The notes under the pieces were generated by a model, which searched no databases, was not told the origin of the DNA, and worked only from the letters and a program-made list of their open reading frames with translations. A program made the translations under genes and the position numbers. This document shows, in pieces, positions 7,883 through 15,267 of a DNA stretch of 64,000 nt (position 1 is its first letter; each line of letters begins with the position of its first letter). Origin of the DNA: an uncultured Marinifilum sp. (GTDB taxonomy: Bacteria; Bacteroidota; Bacteroidia; Bacteroidales; Marinifilaceae); contig NZ_OY781918.1 in assembly GCF_963677195.1 (NCBI RefSeq), forward strand, positions 3,150,923 to 3,214,922, written 5' to 3'.

Positions 7883-8263
7883 ATGGAACTAAAAGAATTT
7901 ATCGGTACATGGAAAAATGATTTTGGGAATATTCTTGAGATACAACCAAATGATGAAAAGTCATTAAAAGTAACCTTCATCTCAGGTATGACTGGAAAAC
8001 CTGTAATAAGAGATTATTTTGACAAAAAAGAATCAATAGACATGCTTGCAGAGCTTGATTATTATGAATCAAGTTTAGAGGTTGAATTATGGGAAAAGGG
8101 AAAAGGTTTTCAATTGTCACTGTCGTATGATTGGATGGATTATAGAGTAAATCCTGGATATCGTCTTGCTCCGGGATTAATACAATATGCTGATGATAAT
8201 TTAACAGAAAAATATGGAGATTTATATATGCCATTAAAGGATTACAAACGAATTGACAAATAA
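7883..8263 (+). CDS. hypothetical protein, second gene of a two-gene cassette
   Basis: A 126-aa protein from the ATG at 7883. In-frame ATGs at 7865 and 7847 overlap the previous gene and are alternatives. It begins LKEFIGTWKNDFGNILEI, and the pattern of short alternating strands (SLKVTFISG, SLEVELWEKG, FQLSLSYDW) suggests a small beta-barrel, loosely like lipocalin-type proteins. No active-site motif is visible. Its stop lies 7 bp before R'' of attC-like site 6. Function unknown. Confidence 0.7.
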   Translation: MELKEFIGTWKNDFGNILEIQPNDEKSLKVTFISGMTGKPVIRDYFDKKESIDMLAELDYYESSLEVELWEKGKGFQLSLSYDWMDYRVNPGYRLAPGLIQYADDNLTEKYGDLYMPLKDYKRIDK

Positions 8264-8270
8264 AAAAAGC

Positions 8271-8282
8271 CGATAACAAAGA
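8271..8282 (+). repeat. attC-like site 6, 5' part (interrupted by IS110)
   Basis: R'' CGATAAC (8271-8277), complementary to the cassette start GTTATCG at 7231, plus about 5 more bases before the IS110 element. The exact junction cannot be fixed. The remainder of the site is at 9548-9665. Confidence 0.7.
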
Positions 8283-8367
8283 ACTAAGGTAAAAACCTAG
8301 TTATTTTGCCATAATTTTTCTTTACGAACTACCTTTTATTTTAGGGAGGCAGATTCGAAAAGAAAAA

Positions 8368-9336
8368 TTATTTCATTCTTAGAGTAGATCTATAATCCGG
8401 ATGGTATCTCACTCCAGATTTGGCAATCGCCAAAGATTGAGAAAGGAGTTTATTTGTAACGGCAATCAACGCTAGCTTCTTAGATTTCCCTTTGTCCACT
8501 AGCCGATCGAAAAGGGCCTTGCATTGCATGTTTTTGGTACATGCTGTAAAGCTGCACATAAATAGATGGTTACGTACTATTGGATTTCCTTTTTTAGATA
8601 TTCTTGCTTTTCCCCTGATACTTGTACCTGACGAAGTAATAACTGGGGAAAGTCCAAAGAAAGCCGATAGCTGCTTGGCATTTTCGAAAGTTCTAAATCC
8701 ATTGGTAGAAACAATCAGTATGATAGCGGTTTTCTTACCTATTCCTGGGATCGATGTGAGGTTGGACAATAGCTCCTGTTCATGTTCTTTGATTATCGCT
8801 TCGATTTCTTTTTCAAGCAATAGAATTTCGGATTTTACTTGACGGATCTGACGTTTTAACGATGTTACGACCCTTCCTTTAATGCCTTTGTCGATAAAGC
8901 CGTGCAATTTGTTCTTTAACGCCGTACTTTGTTTGTGGTACAAATTGATTGTTGTATGCAGATCCTTACATTTATCAATGAATCCCGGTAGGGGTTTCCA
9001 TAAGTTCAGACTTTGTTCCTGTGCATACATCACGATCATTTTGGCATCGCTTTTATCAGTTTTGTTATGTTGTAGTTTCATTTGTATAAATCGTTTAATA
9101 ACCAATGGGTTTATAACCGAAACCCGAACACTGTTTTCAAATAAGAACACCGCAAGCTGATAATAATAATTGCCAGTATATTCCATTACACACCAGCTTT
9201 GTGGGGAAAGTAATAGAAGTAATTCAGCAAATCCTTCAGGAGTGTTTTTAAACTGTTTGTGCCCAAATTTGGTACTCCATACATCAAATACTTTTTTGGA
9301 AATGTCGATTCCGATAAAATGTGTATTTTTATTCAT
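8368..9336 (-). CDS. IS110-family transposase (DEDD recombinase)
   Basis: 322 aa, complete. The N-terminal RuvC-like DEDD domain (DEDD_Tnp_IS110) shows HFIGIDISKK, VMEYTGNYYY and NKTDKSDAKMI. The C-terminal transposase_20 domain shows TSIPGIGKKTA and FFGLSPVITSSGTSIRGK, which includes the conserved serine region. IS110 enzymes cut and join DNA guided by an element-encoded bridge RNA. The long upstream non-coding region places it with the IS110 group rather than IS1111, which carries its RNA downstream. Both window copies appear identical, suggesting recent transposition. Confidence 0.95.
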   Translation of the reverse strand: MNKNTHFIGIDISKKVFDVWSTKFGHKQFKNTPEGFAELLLLLSPQSWCVMEYTGNYYYQLAVFLFENSVRVSVINPLVIKRFIQMKLQHNKTDKSDAKMIVMYAQEQSLNLWKPLPGFIDKCKDLHTTINLYHKQSTALKNKLHGFIDKGIKGRVVTSLKRQIRQVKSEILLLEKEIEAIIKEHEQELLSNLTSIPGIGKKTAIILIVSTNGFRTFENAKQLSAFFGLSPVITSSGTSIRGKARISKKGNPIVRNHLFMCSFTACTKNMQCKALFDRLVDKGKSKKLALIAVTNKLLSQSLAIAKSGVRYHPDYRSTLRMK

Positions 9337-9547
9337 AGTAAAAGATTTATTAAAGAACGAAGCTACTTTGATATAGCAACCTAAAAACAGGCTCTAATGG
9401 CCCAGAGAACTAATCGTATTCAAGTAGTGAAAGAGTGGGGATCTTCATTGTTGACGAGTTTGAATACCCAATGTATAAAATAACCTTGCTCCATTCTTTC
9501 GTTCTTTAGTTAATTCTTTAAGATAATAATTTGTAAACTTAGGATGT
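9337..9547 (-). ncRNA. candidate IS110 bridge RNA
   Basis: Non-coding 5' end of the element. On the + strand GTATTCAA (9418-9425) and TTGAATAC (9460-9467) form an 8-bp stem with a ~34-nt loop. Just beyond, TGTATAAAATAACC (9472-9485) resembles the target DNA immediately outside the element (GTATAAAAATAATAG, 9546-9560). An RNA read from the minus strand would carry the complement and could pair with the target. Location and size fit known bridge RNAs; folding and expression are not shown. Confidence 0.5.
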
Positions 9548-9665
9548 ATAAAAATAATAGCCGTAACAGTAGTAAATTCAAGGGTTGTAGCCCGCTTCAA
9601 CATTCTTATAACTTGACAGGAAAGTGCCACGCAATCGGCTACTATTCTTATACTATCCGTTAGGC
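9548..9665 (+). repeat. attC-like site 6, 3' part
   Basis: The left arm GTATAAAAATAATAGCC (from 9546) pairs with the right arm, whose reverse complement is GTATAAGAATAGTAGCC; they differ at two positions. The central block TTGACAGGAAAG then CACGCAATCGGC matches site 3. R' is GTTAGGC (9659-9665), a perfect fit to the classical GTTRRRY consensus, and is complementary to GCCTAAC at 11044. Confidence 0.82.
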
Positions 9666-9774
9666 AATATTCGCTCTACAAAGGAAAAGCATATTGATTT
9701 TTTAGGCAAACAAAAAAAATATATATCATTGAATATCAAGCGATAATATTCACAATTAGTCAGAATTAATACAC

Positions 9775-11049
9775 ATGAGTAAGGAAAATTATTTATACGC
9801 ATTGCATTTTCACAAGTTGGGTTTAAACGCCACTTGTATTTCGAATGAATTGACAGAACACAATTTTTACAATAAGAATATTTTAAAAGTGCCATGTCAT
9901 AAATGGAAGGATTTAAGAACCAGAAGACAGTCTATTGATGAACTCAAAAAATATCCATGGACTGATTCGACAGGAGTCGGGATTGTAGCAGGCTTTAAAA
10001 ATATCCATGTTTTAGATTTAGATGGATGTACAAACTATTCAATTGTTGAAGAAATTTTAAGTTATTTAGAGTTGCCAGCTGATTACGAATGGGTTATTCA
10101 ATCAGGTAGTTTGTGTGGATACCACATATATTTTTATTCCGATAAGATAGATGTTCAAGAAGATGATGATGTAGTATCATCTTATGCTACCAAGCAAGAG
10201 TACGAGCATTTATTCGATAAAATAGAACTATTGTGGTCAACGCATGCAGTATTACCACCTTCATTACACAACACAGGCAATAAATATGAATTTGTAAATT
10301 GCCGTATTCCTTCTGAAACCCCATTAGAAATAGACATTTCAAACTTTAATAAAATCAAGGAAAAATACCTTGACCGTGTGAAGGAAGTAATTAAGAAAAG
10401 CTATTTTGAAGAATGGGTTGCCACTGAATCTGTGAATCAACCTTCAAGTCACGATACAATAAATCTAAGTGAACTTAAAGGTAAACTAAGTATGGTTTTA
10501 GACATTGAAACTGATGGCTTGATTTCTACACAGATGAATCAAAAAGTATTTCCATCTATTATTCAAATTGCTTGGCTAATAATGGATGAAGAAGGCATAG
10601 TTTATAAGAAGGTTTCAGAACTCTTAAATAGTAATTTTAACCCTAATTCAAAAGCGTTTGAAATAAATAAAATTGACCCTGAAAAGCTGAAACAAATTGG
10701 AAAGGATTCAAAGACCGTATTAAAAGAGTTTCGCAACGATTTAAAACATTGTGATTTTGTTGTTGCACATAACATTGAATTCGACATTCCTGTACTAGCT
10801 AATGAGTTGAGCAACTATTACATAGAAAATGATTTAAACTCAAAGATCAAAATTTGTACCATGCGCAAATCTCTACCTCTTTTTAGGACCGATTTTGATT
10901 CAAATCCAAAGTTCCCAAAACTCGATGAATTGTTTTACAAATTATTTAACTATCAAGTCGTACAACAACATAATGCTCAATCGGACGTGTTATTGACATC
11001 TAAATGTTTTAAACAATTACGAAAAAGAAAATTAATAAACATTGCCTAA
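9775..11049 (+). CDS. primase-polymerase (AEP) domain fused to DEDDh 3'-5' exonuclease (cassette gene)
   Basis: A 424-aa protein. Residues 1-190 resemble the bifunctional primase/polymerase (Prim-Pol) family: VPCHKWKD near the N-terminus, metal-binding D81-x-D83 in HVLDLDG, SGSLCGYH ending at H117, an acidic E151, and LPPSLHNTGNKYEF. Residues 235-420 form a DnaQ-like exonuclease: ExoI D243/E245 in VLDIETDGL, ExoII H332 and D337 in VAHNIEFDIPVL, and ExoIII H399/D404 in HNAQSDVLL. All expected catalytic residues are visible in both domains. It may synthesise and proofread or degrade DNA; a defence or repair role is inferred. Its stop TAA overlaps the R'' box GCCTAAC. Start ATG 9775 is about 110 bp into the cassette. 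Confidence 0.82.
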   Translation: MSKENYLYALHFHKLGLNATCISNELTEHNFYNKNILKVPCHKWKDLRTRRQSIDELKKYPWTDSTGVGIVAGFKNIHVLDLDGCTNYSIVEEILSYLELPADYEWVIQSGSLCGYHIYFYSDKIDVQEDDDVVSSYATKQEYEHLFDKIELLWSTHAVLPPSLHNTGNKYEFVNCRIPSETPLEIDISNFNKIKEKYLDRVKEVIKKSYFEEWVATESVNQPSSHDTINLSELKGKLSMVLDIETDGLISTQMNQKVFPSIIQIAWLIMDEEGIVYKKVSELLNSNFNPNSKAFEINKIDPEKLKQIGKDSKTVLKEFRNDLKHCDFVVAHNIEFDIPVLANELSNYYIENDLNSKIKICTMRKSLPLFRTDFDSNPKFPKLDELFYKLFNYQVVQQHNAQSDVLLTSKCFKQLRKRKLINIA

Positions 11050-11130
11050 CAACTAAGCGTTCGTGTGGCAGGAACTGCCCAACATGTTTCGAAGAACAGC
11101 GCAGCTAACAGTCGGTGGGTTGACGTAACC
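11044..11130 (+). repeat. attC-like site 7, incomplete (right end of the array)
   Basis: R'' GCCTAAC (11044-11050) is complementary to the start of its cassette (GTTAGGC, 9659), and AACAACTAAGCGTTC follows. I cannot find the matching right arm, the conserved centre or an R' box downstream, so the site seems truncated or decayed. The same 15 bases AACAACTAAGCGTTC occur in attC-like site 8 at 61605. The right limit given is nominal. Confidence 0.5.
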
Positions 11131-11344
11131 GGAGATTTATCTACTGCTTATGGGGGATGATTTATTTTACAAGACTTTTTGGAACTTGTAATTTGGGAAT
11201 AATTGTTTTTTAAGAAGGTCTCATTTTAAAAATATTGTAAAACTGTTGTGGTTTTGCTATAGAAATGTGGCTACACGAAGGAATTCGTACGCCAGCGACA
11301 ATATGAATTTTCTACAATTGTATTTTTCATATATCAAATATATG
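11131..11344. other. intergenic stretch at the array edge
   Basis: About 210 AT-rich bases between the broken attC-like site and the motif pair after the DUF3307 gene. No reading frame, RNA or repeat is supported here. It holds the junction between cassette array and ordinary chromosome. Confidence 0.4.
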
Positions 11345-11393
11345 TATCGGTATAATTACCAATAAATACCTTTTATTAGTTATTTTACCGATA
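11345..11393. promoter_or_regulatory. inverted pair of TATCGGTA motifs at the 3' end of the SatD-DUF3307 operon
   Basis: TATCGGTATAATTACCAATA (11345-11364) faces the reverse complement of TATCGGTAAAATAACTAATA (11374-11393) across a few bases. The second copy overlaps the last codons of the DUF3307 gene (stop 11380). The same motif occurs twice upstream of the operon (16397-16449). It may be an operator of the SatD-like protein or a 3' hairpin; there is no T-run for a normal terminator. Confidence 0.45.
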
Positions 11394-11673
11394 GAAGAGA
11401 GATCAGAATTCCCAGTAATGTTGCAATACCAAAACTTAAAAGTGTGCCAACCAAAACGTATTCATTTTTTTTATTGTCCCTAAACCGGAGTATCGATTTA
11501 GCAGCAATAATAAGTCCAACAGCGCTGTACTGATTAACAAGAATAAGGGCCAGTACTAAAAAGCGTTCCATTAGGCCAATTAATTTTCCAGCGTTTGGTA
11601 AATCTTTATTTTCATCGCCGGCATTTAAGCTTTTAGGAACATTAATATTTAAATGCATAAATATATTTTTAAT
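11380..11673 (-). pseudogene. DUF3307 membrane protein, 3' fragment
   Basis: C-terminal about 97 codons of a gene whose N-terminal part is at 15268-15702. Rejoining the two at the 9-bp duplication ATTTTTAAT gives a continuous frame (...NIFIKN-IFMHLNIN...) of 239 aa with no frameshift, the usual length for the family. This part has two hydrophobic helices (MERFLVLALILV and VGTLLSFGIATLLGILISLL) and a conserved LPNAGKLIGLMER segment. The gene is inactivated by the inserted elements. Confidence 0.85.
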
Positions 11674-11795
11674 GCGAATCCAGAGTTAAAAAACAATAAA
11701 AAAAGTTTGTTAAATCCTTGATTATCAGTGGAGTATATTTGTTTAAATCCTTGAAAATCAGTATCTTGAGGTCAGTTTCGAAGTGACAATTAGAT

Positions 11796-12281
11796 ATGAT
11801 TTCCAAGGATAAAGACGACAAGTTAATAAGAATTTACTTTTTGGTTTGCGAAAAGTTTGAAGAACTTCAATTTTATTGTGAAAGATTCAGTAATAACAGT
11901 AAACCTGAATTTACCGATCAAGAAATTATGACCATTTATTTATACTGTATGCACTATGAAGAGCATATAAAAGTAAAACAAATTCACCGTTTTGCTTCTG
12001 ACTGGTTGAGATCATGGTTTCCAAAGTTAGTAGGCTATAAAGCCTTTAATAACAGACTTAATAAACTAAGTGGAGCTTTTGCCCGGTTAGTTGAAATACT
12101 TTTGTCAGACTATCAGCCGGAAGATTGTTGTCTGGATCAAAGTTTATTGGACTCAATGCCAATTATTACCTGTTCAGGCAAACGTTCTGGAAAAGTTGCA
12201 ACAGAAATAACAGATAAAGGATTCTGCTCGACAAAAGGTATTTATTATTATGGTATGAAACTGCATTTATTGGGTTTCAGA
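11796..12281 (+). pseudogene. IS982-like transposase, N-terminal fragment
   Basis: 162 codons up to the IS21 insertion. It has the N-terminal helical region (FTDQEIMTIYLYCM) and the start of the DDE domain, LDQSLLDSMPIITCSGKRSG, resembling the D-S-x-P-x-x-x-C pattern of IS982 transposases. The frame runs on briefly into the inner element before a stop. Joined to 14837-15250 it restores a ~299-aa transposase reading LLGFR-RIGKLPHPEQ. Confidence 0.85.
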
Positions 12282-12380
12282 TGTAAATAGAAAATTTGTA
12301 CCATCAATTTTTCGCAATTGAAAATCATCACTTGCAAAAACAAAAATAGCCTTCATCTTTAGGTTGCGAACCAAAAAAAA

Positions 12381-13949
12381 ATGAAGACTATGAATAAAAA
12401 CAAAAAAGTTTTTATGTGGTACAAAGTTAAAGAATTATCAGCAGAAGGACTAAATCAAAGTCAAATCAAATTAGAGTTAGGTATCGACAGAGGAACTGTA
12501 CGCAAATATCTTTTAATGAGTGAAGCTCAGTTTTTATCATGGATCAGTACACCTCGCAGAATGCCCAAAAAGCTAAATGGGTATTATAATTTTGTGAAAG
12601 AATTATTGGAAGGTGCACCCTATTTATCAGCAGCCCAGGTTGAAGATAGATTAAAAGAACATTATTCCGATCTGCCGGATGTAAGCAGCAAAACAGTCTA
12701 TAATTTTGTTCAAACCGTAAGAAAGGAGCAAAATATACCCAAGTATAAAGAAAAACTTCCACGGCAGTACGAGAAGCTTCCTGAAACAGAATACGGAGAA
12801 GAGGCACAGGTAGATTTTGGATCATACCGTATGCTTAGCAGTGGAAGTGGCAGGGTTAAAATTTACTTTTTTACAATGGTACTTTCCCGTTCCCGACAAA
12901 AGTTTGTTTACTGTCAACGAATGCCATTTACTACAGAGACAGCAAATTATGCACATGAACTGGCATTCGAATATTTTCAGGGAATCCCCCGTCGAATAAT
13001 CTATGATCAGGATCGTGTTTTTATAAAAGATGAAAATCTTGGCGATGTTCTTCTTACTGATGGATTTATGCAGTTTACAAATGCACATCCATTTGAGGTG
13101 ATATTTTGCAGAAAAGCAGACCCTGAAAGCAAAGGGAAAGTTGAAAATGTAGTAAAATACGTAAAACACAATTATCTGAAAGGAAGAGTATTCCAGGATA
13201 TTGACAGATTGCAAAAAGAAGTTTTACAATGGCTTGATCGTACTGGAAATGCGAAGATACATGGAACAACCAGGCGTATACCAAAACAAGAGTGGGAAAA
13301 AGAAAAGCAATACCTGCTGACCTATAGCGGAAAACCGGAAAAACCATTTTTAAACTTGCCGACATATCCTGTAAGAAAAGATAACACGGTGCTTTATCGA
13401 AGTAATTACTACAGCTTGCCTTTGGGTACATATCAAGACAGGGGTACCAATGTTTTACTGGAAGAAAAAGAAATGAAGCTTTTCTTTTATACGAGTGATA
13501 ACCAGTTGCTGGCCACACATGAGCTGTCTTTAGATACAGGTCGGATTATTAAAAACAATGACCATGCAAGGGAAAAGTCAAAGACTCTGCAAAAAACCTA
13601 TGAGCTGGTTTTTGAAAGCTTAAGATCTATTCCTCAAGCCGAACAATATTTGGCAGCAATAGAGAAAAATAAACCCCGGTATTTCCATGATAATCTCCGA
13701 GTTATACAAAAGAACATTGAAAGTTCATCTCAGGAAATAACCAAATTAGCCCTTGTTTACTGTTATGAAAATCAGATACTAAATGCCAATCGTTTCGCCG
13801 AAGTACTGAATTACTTTGAAAATGAGCAAGCTCTAAAGAATGTAAAACACAATGTTTGTATAGAAACCGGCAATTTGAATAAGCAGCAAAATGATGATAT
13901 GCAACCTCAGAAAAGTGATATCAATGAATATGAATCAATAATGAATTAA
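12381..13949 (+). CDS. istA: IS21-family transposase IstA
   Basis: 522 aa. An N-terminal helix-turn-helix (SAEGLNQSQIKLELGIDRGT) binds the element ends. An rve-type DDE catalytic core follows, with first Asp in AQVDFGS, second in IIYDQDRVF and Glu in ADPESKGKVENVVKYVK. A C-terminal Mu-transposase-like beta domain comes next (VRKDNTVLYRSNYYSLP). Length is normal. ATG 12381 is used; ATG 12390 (MNKNKK) is possible. It lies 3 bp upstream of istB and they are surely cotranscribed. The IstA-IstB pair catalyses transposition. Confidence 0.95.
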   Translation: MKTMNKNKKVFMWYKVKELSAEGLNQSQIKLELGIDRGTVRKYLLMSEAQFLSWISTPRRMPKKLNGYYNFVKELLEGAPYLSAAQVEDRLKEHYSDLPDVSSKTVYNFVQTVRKEQNIPKYKEKLPRQYEKLPETEYGEEAQVDFGSYRMLSSGSGRVKIYFFTMVLSRSRQKFVYCQRMPFTTETANYAHELAFEYFQGIPRRIIYDQDRVFIKDENLGDVLLTDGFMQFTNAHPFEVIFCRKADPESKGKVENVVKYVKHNYLKGRVFQDIDRLQKEVLQWLDRTGNAKIHGTTRRIPKQEWEKEKQYLLTYSGKPEKPFLNLPTYPVRKDNTVLYRSNYYSLPLGTYQDRGTNVLLEEKEMKLFFYTSDNQLLATHELSLDTGRIIKNNDHAREKSKTLQKTYELVFESLRSIPQAEQYLAAIEKNKPRYFHDNLRVIQKNIESSSQEITKLALVYCYENQILNANRFAEVLNYFENEQALKNVKHNVCIETGNLNKQQNDDMQPQKSDINEYESIMN

Positions 13950-13952
13950 AAA

Positions 13953-14714
13953 ATGAAGCTATTAGATCAAATTAAAAACTATGCCGATATTTTACGGCTG
14001 ACAAAGATGAAGAACGAACCAGAAGTATTGCTTCATCAGGCACAGATAGACAAACCATCTTATCAGGAATTTACATTACAGCTCTTGCAAAGAGAGGTTC
14101 AGCACAGAAAGAAAACAGATCTTGACAGGAGAATGAAATTAGCCCGCCTGCCTAAAGATCACAACCTGGACAAGTATGACTTTAACATGGCAAATGGTAT
14201 GACTGTGCCTCAATTGAAACAATTACGGGAATTATTATGGATGGAACAAAATTATAACCTGATACTAATGGGACCCTCAGGAACAGGAAAAACGTATGTT
14301 GCCGGCGGTTTGGTTAGCGATGCCGTAAAATCCGGTCATAAAGCTTATTTCATTACAATGGAGGAGTTAATAACGGTGCTAAAATTGAAAGAAATGACAT
14401 CCAGTGCTCTCAATACCTATAACCGCCTTTTAAAGTCCCATTTAGTGGCCATAGACGATATAATGTTGTTCCCTATCAAGAAACATGAAGCTTTAGCCTT
14501 TTTTAATCTTATAAATCACCTGCACGAACAAACATCTGTAATAATCACAACAAATAAATCACCTCAGCAATGGGCAGAAATGCTCGATGATGAAGTATTG
14601 GCTACAGCATTATTGGATAGATTATTGTTTAAATGTGAGGTGGTAAAACTAGAAGGTAAAAGTTACAGAATGGAGAACAGGAAAACAATCTTTGAGCAGC
14701 AATCAACGCTCTGA
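13953..14714 (+). CDS. istB: IS21-family helper ATPase IstB
   Basis: 253-aa DnaC-like AAA+ ATPase that loads IstA on target DNA. Walker A is GPSGTGKT, Walker B is HLVAIDDIMLF, and sensor I is VIITTNKSP. The N-terminal helical segment (RREVQHRKK-like region at about 48-60) and C-terminal tail are family-like. It begins 3 bp after the istA stop. Nothing is missing. Confidence 0.95.
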   Translation: MKLLDQIKNYADILRLTKMKNEPEVLLHQAQIDKPSYQEFTLQLLQREVQHRKKTDLDRRMKLARLPKDHNLDKYDFNMANGMTVPQLKQLRELLWMEQNYNLILMGPSGTGKTYVAGGLVSDAVKSGHKAYFITMEELITVLKLKEMTSSALNTYNRLLKSHLVAIDDIMLFPIKKHEALAFFNLINHLHEQTSVIITTNKSPQQWAEMLDDEVLATALLDRLLFKCEVVKLEGKSYRMENRKTIFEQQSTL

Positions 14715-14757
14715 TTGCATCGTCCGCTACGCTCCCTCAACAATCAGAGCGTTGATT
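14701..14757 (+). terminator. long hairpin after istB
   Basis: AATCAACGCTCTGATTG (14701-14717) and CAATCAGAGCGTTGATT (14741-14757) are perfect 17-bp inverted repeats around a 23-nt loop, followed by AATATATTTTTT. The left arm overlaps the last codons of istB. It probably ends istAB transcription or insulates the element. Confidence 0.7.
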
Positions 14758-14836
14758 AATATATTTTTTATCGAAAAATGATGGTTTACTTTTACGAAAA
14801 ATTGTTGGTTTTAAATTTGCTATTTTCAGTTTCAGA

Positions 14837-15250
14837 CGTATTGGTAAATTGCCACATCCTGAGCAAATACTATTTACTCCTGCTTCTGTTAATGATGTTA
14901 ATGTTTTTAAAGAAGCATGGTCAGGTATTGAGAACAGAACATTTTTTGGCGATAAAATATACTTTATTAATGAGCTTAACCAGAATATGTTGAAACATCA
15001 AAACTCTCAGACTCTTGCTCCAATCAAAGGGGTAAAAGGAATGCCAGATATAATAAAACAGAGAATTAAAGCTGCTGATGATTTATTCTCAACGGCAGTA
15101 TCCAGAATTAGGCAACCTGTTGAGGCAATATTCAATTGGTTAATTGAAAAAACAGATATTCAAAAAGCTAGTAAAGTCAGATCTACAAAAGGATTAATGA
15201 TACATACTTTTGGCAGGTTAGCTGCTGCTTTCATTGCATTAGCACTTTAG
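14837..15250 (+). pseudogene. IS982-like transposase, C-terminal fragment
   Basis: 137 codons continuing the fragment at 11796-12281 in frame after removing the IS21-family element and one target duplication. It contains the rest of the DDE domain: LFTPASVNDVNVFKEAW, a GDKIYFI segment and SRIRQPVEAIFNWLIEKTDIQ with the conserved Arg/Glu region. The ORF finishes at a TAG just before the terminal repeat. Confidence 0.85.
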
Positions 15251-15267
15251 ATCAACTCTGGATTCGC

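Larger units (their letters stand above)
8283..9547. mobile_element. IS110-family element, copy 2 (complete)
   Basis: About 1.26 kb with the transposase on the minus strand (8368-9336), a short 3' end (8283-8367) and a ~210-bp 5' non-coding end (9337-9547). It sits in the 5' arm of attC-like site 6, between the R'' box and the GTATAAAAATAA stem. Removing it gives a site of normal length (~130 bp). Copy 1 is inserted at the equivalent point of site 1. The right limit comes from where the two copies diverge; the left limit is estimated to within about 5 bp. Confidence 0.88.
12282..14828. mobile_element. IS21-family element
   Basis: 2547 bp. The left end TGTAAATAGAAAATTTGTAC and the right end (reverse complement TGAAAATAGCAAATTTAAAA) are imperfect inverted repeats starting with TG, followed on both sides by CAATTTTTCG. 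The 8-bp target duplications GTTTCAGA are at 12274-12281 and 14829-14836. It carries istA and istB and looks intact and able to move. Confidence 0.95.
11674..15267. mobile_element. IS982-like element disrupted by an IS21-family element
   Basis: The ends are perfect inverted repeats GCGAATCCAGAGTT (11674-11687) and AACTCTGGATTCGC (15254-15267), flanked by 9-bp duplications ATTTTTAAT (11665-11673 and 15268-15276). Without the inner element the size is 1039 bp, within the IS982 range. Its transposase gene is split by the IS21-family insertion. The family call rests on transposase features. Confidence 0.85.

Noticed and set aside
14778..14993. 71-aa + strand frame at the right end of IS21
   Set aside because: It crosses the IS21 end and the transposase fragment in the wrong frame.
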